A stretch of DNA of 14,822 bases from an uncultured Altererythrobacter sp. (GCA_946885545.1 CAMPGP010000026.1:1-14822); one strand, 5' to 3'; counted from the stretch's first letter, positions 6,799 to 13,773 are shown. Notes: generated from the letters alone by a model not told the origin. Numbers and translations: made by a program.

Positions 6799-6811
6799 CG
6801 AGGGGAATACC

Positions 6812-8980
6812 GTGTCGAAGTCCACCGCCCGCCGTCTCAGGTGCATGCTGCTCGCAGGGAGCCTGGTCCCCGCCCCGCTCCTCGCCCAACAGCCCGCGCC
6901 CGTCGATGCTCAGGCGGCCGACGGGACATCGGTCGAGGGCGACGGTACCATCGTCGTCACCGGGCGGGCGCAGAAGCTCTACCGGGTGGAGGAGACCACC
7001 AGCGGCAAGATGCCGACCGAGCCGCTCGCGTCCTCGCAGACGATCACCGTCATCACCGAGGATCTGATCGAGGACCAGGGCGCGCGCGACGCGCAGGATC
7101 TCTACCGTAACATCTCGGGCGTCTCATTCTTCTCCTACGCCGGGATCACCGCGCGTGGCTTTCGCCAGGAAGAGAACTTCTACGACGGGCTGCGCGGCGA
7201 TCCCTACATTGGATTTTCCGTGCCCCAGCTGTTCAATATCGAGCGGGTCGAGTTCCTCAAGGGCCCGGCGGGCATGCTCTACGGCCAGACTTCGCCGGGC
7301 GGGCTGTTCAACTACGTAACCAAGCGTCCCTCGCTCGATGAGTTCTCCGGCTCTGCGAAGGTCGTCGCCGGAACCGAGAACCGCTACGGCGGGCAGGTCG
7401 AGGTCGAGGGGCCCGTGGCGGACCGCATCGCGCTGCGCGGCGGCGCGTTCTTCGAGGATCGCGACCTACCGCGCACTTGGGCGGGAAATAAGTCGCTCCT
7501 TCTGGACGGAAGCGCGCTGTTCGATCTCGGGCCCGCCAAGTTGACCGTTCAGGCATTGCGCATCGAACAGGACCTCGCCGCCAACCGTCTTCGCGGCATT
7601 CCCGTCGACGACGAGGGCGAGTTCCTCGCCGACCGCGAATGGAACCATAACGAGCCGACCGATTTCCTCGATCTTCGCTCGACTTCCTTCTTCGCCAAGC
7701 TCGAGGTGAGCCCGGTCGAAGGGCTCGATATCGATCTCGCCGCACGGCGGATCGATTCCAACGAGACCCAGCAATATCACGAGCCCTTCCTGCTCGACAG
7801 CGACGGGGACGGTACGTTCGACGGAATCACTCGGCAGTTCCGCGACCAGTATCGCGAGGCAGGCATCTGGTCGACGGGCGGCAACGCCGTCTGGACCTCG
7901 GAAATTTCCCCAAGCATATCGAACCGCGTGCTCGCGGGGTTCGACTACAGCACCGAGGACGCGCTCTCGCTGTCAGCCTCGCTCTCGGGCACCGGCATTG
8001 CGACCCCGGGCCTGCCCTGCCCACTCAGTTTCGCGAACCCGGTATACGGCGCGTGCGATTCCGACACGTACGCCATGCCGCCGCAGAGCCGCAGCCTCGG
8101 CGAGACCGAGCGCTACGGATTCTATCTGCTCAACGAACTCACTGTCGGCCCGGTGATCGCGATCGCTGGCATCCGCAGCGATACTTTCGACGATCAGAGC
8201 ACCGCCAACAACGGCACCGTGACCGGCTTCGAAGGCGGCGACGAAACCTATCGCCTGGGCCTTGTCTGGCGCGCCCGCGATGACCTGTCGTTCTACGGCC
8301 AGTTCGCCACAAGCTTCGAGCCGCAGTCGGCATCGGCGCAGGACCCGCGCCGCGGAGGTCCGTTCGCGCCGACCACCGGCAACATGTTCGAAGGCGGGAT
8401 GAAGACCGCACTTTTCGACGGCCGTCTGCAGAGTACGGTGGCGCTCTATCGGATCAAACGGGTTAACCTGCTGCAATCGACCGGCGAGGACCCCGAAGGT
8501 GACGGGTTCGACAATTCGGTCGCGTTCGGCGAGGTCACTTCAAAGGGTATCGACGTCGACATCGCCGCCGACCTCACGCCCGACTGGGTGCTCACGTTCA
8601 ATTACGGATACAACGACACCCGCATCACCGAGGACAACGGCAACACCACGATCACCAATTCGCTGCCCGACGGACGCTTCGTCAACGCGCCCGAACACAT
8701 GCTCGGCTTCTGGACCCGCTACCAGATACCAGCAGCCGGGCTCGCCTTCGCGTTCGGCGGCGACTACGTGTCGAAGCGGTTCAATTTCCAGGGTCAGCCG
8801 GTGAACCCCTATTTCGTGTTCGACAGTTCGGTGAGCTGGGAGCGCGGCCCGTTGCAGGTGCGGCTGCGCGTCGACAACCTGTTCGACAAGACTTACGCCG
8901 CATCCGGCTTCAGCGATCGCGCGGGACACTTCCCGGGTCGGCCGCGCTCCGCCTTCGTCGAAGCCGGATACCGGTTCTAA
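6812..8980 (+). CDS. TonB-dependent siderophore receptor (outer membrane)
   Basis: A 722-residue gated outer-membrane beta-barrel that imports a ferric chelate using TonB energy. The signal peptide covers residues 1-25, with predicted cleavage after LLA. The TonB box region is GTIVVTG (45-51). A plug domain follows with SQTITVITEDLIEDQGARDAQDL, ARGF, IERVEFLKGPAGMLYGQ and PGGLFNYVTKRP, then the barrel ending in a C-terminal aromatic (AGYRF). The order is that of FhuA/FoxA/FpvA-type siderophore receptors. There is no N-terminal signalling (STN) domain, so no FecI/FecR-type control is expected. C403 and C415 form a close cysteine pair in a predicted external loop. The start is GTG at 6812-6814, chosen because GAGGGG at 6800-6805 is ideally placed; a TTG at 6782 lies inside the Fur-like box. 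The ligand is unknown. Confidence 0.93.
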   Translation: MSKSTARRLRCMLLAGSLVPAPLLAQQPAPVDAQAADGTSVEGDGTIVVTGRAQKLYRVEETTSGKMPTEPLASSQTITVITEDLIEDQGARDAQDLYRNISGVSFFSYAGITARGFRQEENFYDGLRGDPYIGFSVPQLFNIERVEFLKGPAGMLYGQTSPGGLFNYVTKRPSLDEFSGSAKVVAGTENRYGGQVEVEGPVADRIALRGGAFFEDRDLPRTWAGNKSLLLDGSALFDLGPAKLTVQALRIEQDLAANRLRGIPVDDEGEFLADREWNHNEPTDFLDLRSTSFFAKLEVSPVEGLDIDLAARRIDSNETQQYHEPFLLDSDGDGTFDGITRQFRDQYREAGIWSTGGNAVWTSEISPSISNRVLAGFDYSTEDALSLSASLSGTGIATPGLPCPLSFANPVYGACDSDTYAMPPQSRSLGETERYGFYLLNELTVGPVIAIAGIRSDTFDDQSTANNGTVTGFEGGDETYRLGLVWRARDDLSFYGQFATSFEPQSASAQDPRRGGPFAPTTGNMFEGGMKTALFDGRLQSTVALYRIKRVNLLQSTGEDPEGDGFDNSVAFGEVTSKGIDVDIAADLTPDWVLTFNYGYNDTRITEDNGNTTITNSLPDGRFVNAPEHMLGFWTRYQIPAAGLAFAFGGDYVSKRFNFQGQPVNPYFVFDSSVSWERGPLQVRLRVDNLFDKTYAASGFSDRAGHFPGRPRSAFVEAGYRF

Positions 8981-8986
8981 CGGCGC

Positions 8987-10210
8987 ATGGCGACGATCGC
9001 CGCCCCCGTCGGACAGGTGCGGAAGAAGGCCGCCCGCACCTGGTGGAAAGTCCACCAGTGGGTCGGCCTCAAGATCAGCCTGTTCATGACCTTCGTGCTG
9101 TTCACCGGCACGCTGGCGGTGGTGAGCGCGGAGCTCGACTGGCTGCTGGAACCGAGCATGCGCGTCGCGCCCTCCTCTGTAGAGGGGCCCGTCGCCTGGG
9201 CGGACATCGCCGCCAGCGCGGCACGCCAGCCCGGCGTCGCGAAGGTCTCCGCCATCGGCGCCCCGGTTGCCTCCGCCTTTGCCGCCCAGGTGACGGTGGA
9301 GCGCGACGACGGATCGCTCGCCTTCGTCTACGCCCATCCGTCGACGGGCGAGATCCAGGGCCACGGTTCGTGGGTCAACGCGGGGCGCGTGCTGCGCAAC
9401 ATGCACCGCCACCTGAACCTGCCGGTCAAGTACGGCGTGCCGATCGTGTCGTCGCTCGCCTTCCTGCTACTGGTGAGCCTGGTCACCTCATTCGTGGTCT
9501 ACAAGAAATGGTGGCGCGGGTTCGGCAAACCCCTGCGCGGACGCGATGCGCGGACGTGGTGGGGGGATTTCCACCGCCTCGCCGGGGTCTGGTCGCTGTG
9601 GTTCATCGCGTTGATCGCGCTCACCAGCGTCTGGTATTTCGCCGAGAGTCTCGGTCTCGATGCGCCACCTGCTCCGCGGGTGGAACTGGAACAGGCCGAT
9701 CCCGAGCCGGGGGCCGCCAGCTACGATCTTGCCGCCTCGTTCGCGGCCGCAGAAGCCGCCTATCCCGGGCTCGTGGTCCAGCGCGTGACGCTGCCCGATG
9801 GGGACAGCCCGCTGCTCCAGCTGCACGGCGATTTCGAGGCGGTGCTGGTGCGCCCGCGCGCCAACGCGGTGTGGGTCGACGCGCGCAGTGCCGAAGTTCT
9901 TCTGACGACCGACGGGCGCGACATGAACCTGCACCAGCGGATCGGCGAGATGGCCGACCCGCTGCATTTCGGGAACTTCGGCGGCTACTGGACGAAGATC
10001 CCGTGGTTCCTGTTCGGGCTGGCCCTGACGGCCCTGTCGGTGTCGGGTGCCGCCATCTACTCGCTGCGCATCGCGCGCAAGCGGGCGGCCGAAGTGCGCG
10101 TTTCGCGGGGATTCGCGGGAATGTGGCACGGCATGGGGCGTTGGCGCTGGCTGTCGGTGGCCCTACTCGCCATCGCGAGCGTGATGCTGGTTGAACTCTT
10201 CGGGCAGTAG
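8987..10210 (+). CDS. PepSY-associated TM protein (putative ferric-siderophore reductase)
   Basis: A 407-residue inner-membrane protein of the PepSY_TM family. Membrane segments are at about 28-50, 150-172, 198-220, 337-361 and 387-404, with two periplasmic regions between (about 51-149 and 221-336). Histidines near membrane edges are candidates for haem or metal binding: H23 (KVHQW), H140 and H142 (NMHRHL), H196 (DFHRLAG), H316 (NLHQRIG) and H327 (DPLHFG). Relatives encoded next to siderophore receptors, such as FoxB and FiuB, help release iron from the imported chelate, probably by reduction. The gene starts 6 nt after the receptor stop, so the two are almost certainly one operon. It ends 10 nt before the stop of the convergent protease gene. 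The reductase role is inferred from family and neighbourhood. Confidence 0.88.
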   Translation: MATIAAPVGQVRKKAARTWWKVHQWVGLKISLFMTFVLFTGTLAVVSAELDWLLEPSMRVAPSSVEGPVAWADIAASAARQPGVAKVSAIGAPVASAFAAQVTVERDDGSLAFVYAHPSTGEIQGHGSWVNAGRVLRNMHRHLNLPVKYGVPIVSSLAFLLLVSLVTSFVVYKKWWRGFGKPLRGRDARTWWGDFHRLAGVWSLWFIALIALTSVWYFAESLGLDAPPAPRVELEQADPEPGAASYDLAASFAAAEAAYPGLVVQRVTLPDGDSPLLQLHGDFEAVLVRPRANAVWVDARSAEVLLTTDGRDMNLHQRIGEMADPLHFGNFGGYWTKIPWFLFGLALTALSVSGAAIYSLRIARKRAAEVRVSRGFAGMWHGMGRWRWLSVALLAIASVMLVELFGQ

Positions 10211-10220
10211 GCCCGGCCGG

Positions 10221-10904
10221 TTACCACGCCTGCTCTGCGGGTACGACCGGCTCCTGCGGGTTGTTGGGCACGAGGATCAGCGTGTTGTCCTCGACCCGCC
10301 AGGACTTGAGGCGCGAAAGCAGGTTCATCCCGATCACGCTCGTCTCGCCCAGGTTCGGCGCGATAACGGTGTCGAGCCCGCGCGCCGCGACGTTGCCGAA
10401 GCGCATCTCGTCGATCGTGGCGATCTCCGCCGAGATGGTTCCATTGGCGGTGCTCAGCTGGATGGGAATTCCGCCGGCACGCGGCTCGAGCCCGACGCGC
10501 TCGGCGACCTGAGAGGAGACCGCGGTAAGGGTCGCGCCCGTATCGACCATGAAGGCAACCGGCTCGCCATTGACCTGGGCCCGAAGCCAGAAATGCCCGT
10601 CCGGTGCGAGCGGAATACGCGTCTCGCCGCCTTCGACGACTTGCTCGGGCAGGCCGAGTTGCGGCACCGCGAACTCTATCCGCGAATCGAACCGCGAGAG
10701 TTGCAGAACCAGCAGGACGAGAATGCCGACCAGCGCCAGGGTGCTCACCCGCCGCACCGCGAGACCGAAGGGGACGTTGCGCCGCGCCATCACGGCGCCG
10801 ATCCAGCCTGCTAGCAACGCCGCCACCGTCGCCATCAACAAGCCCGATCGCGGCACTTCCGCGATGACGCCGGCGATGGCGTCGAAGATGTTCTGAATGT
10901 CCAC
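10221..10904 (-). CDS. Membrane-anchored retropepsin-like aspartic protease
   Basis: 227 residues of a clan AA aspartic protease family protein. Two N-terminal membrane segments (about 20-40 and 54-70) precede a single retropepsin-type domain with the active-site motif MVDTGATLTAVS (119-130; catalytic D121) and the second conserved element VIGMNLLSRL (190-199). Only one catalytic Asp motif is present, so activity would need a homodimer as in retroviral proteases. This family is frequent in alphaproteobacteria; its substrates are largely unknown. The start is GTG at 10902-10904, the furthest start in a frame closed by a TAA at about 10930; no clear Shine-Dalgarno sequence is seen. An internal ATG (M24) would cut into the first membrane segment. 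It is not evidently linked to either neighbour. Confidence 0.88.
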   Translation of the reverse strand: MDIQNIFDAIAGVIAEVPRSGLLMATVAALLAGWIGAVMARRNVPFGLAVRRVSTLALVGILVLLVLQLSRFDSRIEFAVPQLGLPEQVVEGGETRIPLAPDGHFWLRAQVNGEPVAFMVDTGATLTAVSSQVAERVGLEPRAGGIPIQLSTANGTISAEIATIDEMRFGNVAARGLDTVIAPNLGETSVIGMNLLSRLKSWRVEDNTLILVPNNPQEPVVPAEQAW

Positions 10905-10918
10905 GGGGTCGATATAGG

Positions 10919-10930
10919 AAGCCGCGGCTT
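10919..10930. repeat. 12-bp perfect palindrome AAGCCGCGGCTT
   Basis: The palindrome lies in the 50-nt gap between the egtD stop and the protease start. Its CCGCGGC core recurs at 10944-10950, so the two copies can also pair with each other as a longer hairpin. It could be a weak terminator after egtD or a protein-binding site in front of the protease gene; there is no T-run. Confidence 0.35.
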
Positions 10931-10954
10931 ACCGTTCCATGACCCGCGGCGACA

Positions 10955-11941
10955 CTACGGTGCGCTGCGCGGAATGGTCGCCTCGGCGAGGATCATCGAG
11001 AAGCGCCCATCCCCGTCCTTCCACCGCTCGACCGGCGTCCACTCGCCCGCGAGCAGCAACGCGTTCGAACTGCGGCGCGAGAACTTGTGGCTGTTCTCTG
11101 TGTGGATCGTCTCGCCCGCGGCGAGAAAGAAGCTTTCGCCTGCGACCTCGAAGTCCAGATCCCGCTGCGCCTCGAGGTGCATCTCGATCCGCGCGAAATC
11201 GTCGTTCCAGCGTGCGACGTGGCGCAGATCCTCGACCGGGATCGTGCCGCGCAGCTCGCGGTTGATCCGCCGCGCGAGGTTGAGGTTGAATTCGGCCGTG
11301 ACGCCCTTGGCATCGTCATAGGCCGCTTCGAGCACCGCCGGGTTCTTGATCAGGTCCATGCCGATCAACAGCTTCGAATCGGCGCCCAGCGTGGCGCGCA
11401 TCGTGCGCAGCAGGTTCACCGCGGTGCGCGGCACCATGTTGCCGATCGTCGAGCCGGGGAAGAAGCCGAGCTTGGGCATGTCCGCCACCTGCTCGGGCAG
11501 CGCGACCTTGCGCATGAAGTCGGCTTCGACCGGATAGACCGGCAGGCCCGGAAACTTGCCCGCCAGGTCTTCTGCCGCCGCGCGCAGGAAATCGCCCGCA
11601 ATGTCGAGCGGGACGTAGGCGCCCGGATCGATCGCCTCTAGCAGCAGGGGCGTCTTCACCGAACTGCCGCTCCCGAACTCCACCACCGCACGCCCCGGCC
11701 CGATCTCGCCCGCGAACTCGGTGCCACGCGTTTGCAGAATCTCGGTTTCGACGCGGGTCGGGTAATATTCCTCGACTTGCGTTATGTCCTCGAACAGCTG
11801 CGATCCGGCATCGTCATAGAGCCAGCGCGCAGGAATCGCCTTCTGCGGCTGGCGCAGCCCTTCGAGCACGTCGGCGCGGAAGGCGCGATCCACGCCGTCG
11901 TCGTCCAGATCGACCAGTGTCAGCCCTGCGTCGGCAGCCAT
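10955..11941 (-). CDS. egtD: L-histidine N(alpha)-methyltransferase EgtD
   Basis: The first enzyme of ergothioneine synthesis. It trimethylates the alpha-amino group of histidine to hercynine using S-adenosylmethionine, in the cytoplasm. It has 328 residues, close to the 321 of the mycobacterial enzyme. The Rossmann-type methyltransferase core is visible: EFGSGSSVKT (88-97), PLDIAGDFL (111-119), ADF (140-142), FFPGSTIGNMV (160-170) and LIGMDLIKN (192-200). The histidine-binding C-terminal segment is TIHTENSHKFS (278-288), where E282 and S284 match the residues I recall as histidine contacts in Mycobacterium smegmatis EgtD. The ATG at 11939-11941 shares one base with the egtB stop (TGATG), so the pair is translationally coupled. 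The product is the substrate of EgtB next door. Confidence 0.95.
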   Translation of the reverse strand: MAADAGLTLVDLDDDGVDRAFRADVLEGLRQPQKAIPARWLYDDAGSQLFEDITQVEEYYPTRVETEILQTRGTEFAGEIGPGRAVVEFGSGSSVKTPLLLEAIDPGAYVPLDIAGDFLRAAAEDLAGKFPGLPVYPVEADFMRKVALPEQVADMPKLGFFPGSTIGNMVPRTAVNLLRTMRATLGADSKLLIGMDLIKNPAVLEAAYDDAKGVTAEFNLNLARRINRELRGTIPVEDLRHVARWNDDFARIEMHLEAQRDLDFEVAGESFFLAAGETIHTENSHKFSRRSSNALLLAGEWTPVERWKDGDGRFSMILAEATIPRSAP

Positions 11942-13200
11942 CAGATATCCTTTGCGAGCCTCAGGCCGGTGAACTGCCAGCGCTGGTGCGGGTAGAAGAA
12001 GTTGCGGTAGCTGGCGCGCGAATGGCCGCGCACCGTGGCACAGCTCGCGCCTTTCAGCACGAACTGGCCGGACATGAACTTGCCGTTGTATTCACCGACA
12101 GCGCCCTCGCACGGGGCGAAGCGTGGATACGGTAGATAACCCGAGCGGGTGAACTGCCAGCAATCGCCGAACAGATCGATGGTGCCGACGGGCATGGGAG
12201 GTACCGCGTCATCGAGCTGGTTGCCGCCTGCCGGGTCGTGCGCGGGTGCGCTTTCGGAATGCTGGCCACGCGCGATCGCCTCCCACTCGAACTCGGTCGG
12301 CAGCCGCGCGCCGGCCCAAGTGGCGAAGGCGTCGGCCTCGAAATAGGAGATGTGCGTGACCGGCGCTTGCGGATCGCGCGCCTGCCAGCCGCTGTGGGTG
12401 AAGTGCTCGCCATCACGCCAGTAGAGCGGCGCCTCGATGCCGTTCTCTTTCACCCAGGACCAACCATCGGACAACCAAAGCCGCGCATCGCGGTAGCCGC
12501 CTTCGGCGACGAAGGCATCCCACTCGGCATTCGTAACTAGGCGCTTCGCCAGCGCGAAGGGTTCGAGCAGGACGCGGTGGCGCGGCCCCTCGTTGTCGAA
12601 CGCGAAGCCCTCGCCGTCGTGACCGATCAGCCCGATCCCGCCGGGGTGCTTGTGCCAGCCGTCGTCCGCGTCGTACGAAGGAGGGTTATCCGCCCTTTCC
12701 CACATCGGCGGGCCCAAGGGGTTCTGGAACAGCGCGTGCTTGATGTCGGTCAGCAGCAGTTCCTGGTGCTGCTGTTCGTGCGCGACGCCGAGCGCGATCA
12801 GCGGAGCGCATTCGGTATCCCCCAGCAGGCCATCCATCGCCGCGTCGACGTGTGCGCGCCATTCGCAAATCTCGTCCACCGTCGGGCGAGAGAGCATGCC
12901 GCGGCCGAAGCGCGCGATGCGCTCGCCTTCGGCCTCGTAATAGGAGTTGAACAGGAAAGGCCAGTCCTCGCGATAGAGGCGGTAGTCGGTCCGGTGATCC
13001 CGTAGGAGAAAGGTCTCCCAAAACCAGGTGGTGTGCGCGAGATGCCACTTGGCGGGCGAGGCATCTTCCATCGATTGGATCGTCGCATCCGCATCGGACA
13101 GGGGCGCAGCCAGCGCCAGGCTCATTACGCGAGTTCGGCGAAAATCGTCGGCAAGGCTCGGCGCCGGATCGGCACGGCGGGCCGCTTCGGGCTGGGGCAC
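11941..13200 (-). CDS. egtB: Ergothioneine biosynthesis protein EgtB (hercynine sulfoxide synthase)
   Basis: A non-haem iron enzyme of 419 residues that joins hercynine to a thiol (gamma-glutamylcysteine or cysteine) with oxygen. The N-terminal DinB-like domain carries the iron ligands, by analogy H56 (HLAHTTWFWETF) and H141/H145 (HEQQHQELLLTDIKHALF). The C-terminal formylglycine-generating-enzyme-like domain ends in KGASCATVRGHSRASYRNFF and QRWQFTGLRLAKD. FNSYYEAEGER (84-94) contains a Tyr pair, Y87-Y88, of interest for substrate type. The GTG start at 13198-13200 is supported by AGGAGA at 13206-13211 with a 5-nt spacer. It is the first gene of an egtB-egtD operon. No egtA, egtC or egtE is in the window. 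The thiol substrate is not settled by sequence alone. Confidence 0.94.
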   Translation of the reverse strand: MPQPEAARRADPAPSLADDFRRTRVMSLALAAPLSDADATIQSMEDASPAKWHLAHTTWFWETFLLRDHRTDYRLYREDWPFLFNSYYEAEGERIARFGRGMLSRPTVDEICEWRAHVDAAMDGLLGDTECAPLIALGVAHEQQHQELLLTDIKHALFQNPLGPPMWERADNPPSYDADDGWHKHPGGIGLIGHDGEGFAFDNEGPRHRVLLEPFALAKRLVTNAEWDAFVAEGGYRDARLWLSDGWSWVKENGIEAPLYWRDGEHFTHSGWQARDPQAPVTHISYFEADAFATWAGARLPTEFEWEAIARGQHSESAPAHDPAGGNQLDDAVPPMPVGTIDLFGDCWQFTRSGYLPYPRFAPCEGAVGEYNGKFMSGQFVLKGASCATVRGHSRASYRNFFYPHQRWQFTGLRLAKDI

Positions 13201-13231
13201 GGAAATCTCCTGTCGCTTCCAGTCCGAAACG

Positions 13232-13260
13232 ATGATGCCGCATTTAGGTTGCGATTGAAA
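13232..13260 (-). promoter_or_regulatory. Candidate promoter of egtBD
   Basis: Read on the minus strand, a TTTCAA -35 (13255-13260), 17 nt and a CATCAT -10 (13232-13237, 4 of 6 consensus bases) lie about 30 nt before the egtB GTG and just upstream of its AGGAGA. The plus-strand word TTGCGATTGA (13249-13258), also part of candidate Fur box 1 at 6744-6753, overlaps the -35. The rest of 13201-13327 shows nothing else convincing. Confidence 0.35.
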
Positions 13261-13327
13261 GACCTGTGGCCCGGACGGCGCGGGTTTCCGGATCGCGCAA
13301 AGAGGCAGTAACGGCGTTCCTTCCGCT

Positions 13328-13648
13328 TCAGTCCTTGCCGAACAGACCGCCTGCCAGGCCCGCGAGGTCGTCGAAGGGGTTGCCGTTGTGATCCTTGTCG
13401 AGGATCTGGGTAAAGCGGGCGAGCGAACCTTCGCCGCCGATCTGCTCGACGATCCGTTCGAGCGTGCCCGCGTCGAGCCCGGTCTTCTGCGCCGCGAGGC
13501 CGACGGTATCGCCGGGCTCGTGATGCGCCTCGCCCAAGGCGGCGATGCCTTTCTCCGCGTCGGCCGGGCTGATGCCGAGCTTGTCGGCCATGTTCTTCAC
13601 CGTGGGATGATCGTGCGCCGCGCCGAGCAGCTGGTCGAAAAGGGCCAT
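13328..13648 (-). CDS. Small hypothetical protein with EF-hand-like loop
   Basis: A 106-residue soluble protein with no signal peptide or membrane helix. It has a helical N-terminal half (MALFDQLLGAAHDHPTVKNM), a region reading like small helical repeats (DKLGISPADAEKGIAALGE and QKTGLDAGTLERIVEQIGG), then LDKDHNGNPFDDL (83-95). The last piece has D84-x-D86-x-N88-G89, the first half of an EF-hand calcium loop, but Leu in place of the final Glu. The C-terminus is Gly-rich (LAGLAGGLFGKD). A glycine-rich tail after a short helical body recalls DUF937/YidB-like proteins, but I do not claim membership. The start is ATG at 13646-13648, preceded by AGGAGA (13656-13661); the frame is open further upstream only as a shadow of pckA. 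It lies between egtB and pckA, and no function can be assigned. Confidence 0.8.
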   Translation of the reverse strand: MALFDQLLGAAHDHPTVKNMADKLGISPADAEKGIAALGEAHHEPGDTVGLAAQKTGLDAGTLERIVEQIGGEGSLARFTQILDKDHNGNPFDDLAGLAGGLFGKD

Positions 13649-13703
13649 GATCGTTTCTCCTGTTGGGCGGGCCTTGGTAGCCGCCCTTCCCCCGAAACGA
13701 ATG

Positions 13704-13732
13704 GCCCCCGCTCCGGTTTCCCGGGCGGGGGC
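13704..13732 (-). terminator. Strong hairpin, probable terminator after pckA
   Basis: An 8-bp GC stem GCCCCCGC/GCGGGGGC (13704-13711, 13725-13732) is extended by a 4-bp stem CCGG/CCGG across a one-base bulge, with a TTTC tetraloop. It lies about 40 nt past the pckA stop on the minus strand. The following minus-strand sequence has only scattered T, so termination could be incomplete or need Rho. Confidence 0.55.
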
Positions 13733-13750
13733 TCTCCTCTCCAACGGGTG

Positions 13751-13767
13751 CGCTCCTGTAAGGAGCG
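13751..13767 (-). other. Short hairpin directly after the pckA stop
   Basis: A perfect 7-bp inverted repeat CGCTCCT/AGGAGCG (13751-13757, 13761-13767) with a 3-nt loop, 6 nt beyond the pckA stop codon. It has no T-run. Together with the larger hairpin at 13704-13732 it makes a two-hairpin 3' end, which may protect the mRNA from exonucleases. Confidence 0.5.
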
Positions 13768-13773
13768 AATTCG

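Larger units (their letters stand above)
6503..6811. other. Divergent control region between MFS and TonB-receptor genes
   Basis: 309 nt without a credible gene, separating the minus-strand MFS-AraC unit from the plus-strand receptor-PepSY unit. It contains two Fur-box-like dyads next to the receptor (listed separately), a palindrome TTCGCGAA at 6643-6650, and a small inverted repeat CGACC/GGTCG (6544-6548, 6553-6557) near the MFS start. I could not identify convincing -35/-10 pairs for either unit; AraC-activated and iron-repressed promoters are often poor matches to consensus. Confidence 0.6.

Noticed and set aside
6782..6811. TTG start at 6782 for the TonB receptor
   Set aside because: It lies inside the inverted repeat that looks like a Fur box and has no ribosome binding site; the GTG at 6812 follows GAGGGG at ideal spacing.
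8540..9412. 290-codon minus-strand frame over the TonB receptor/PepSY junction
   Set aside because: Antisense to two well-supported genes with no domain, promoter or ribosome binding site.
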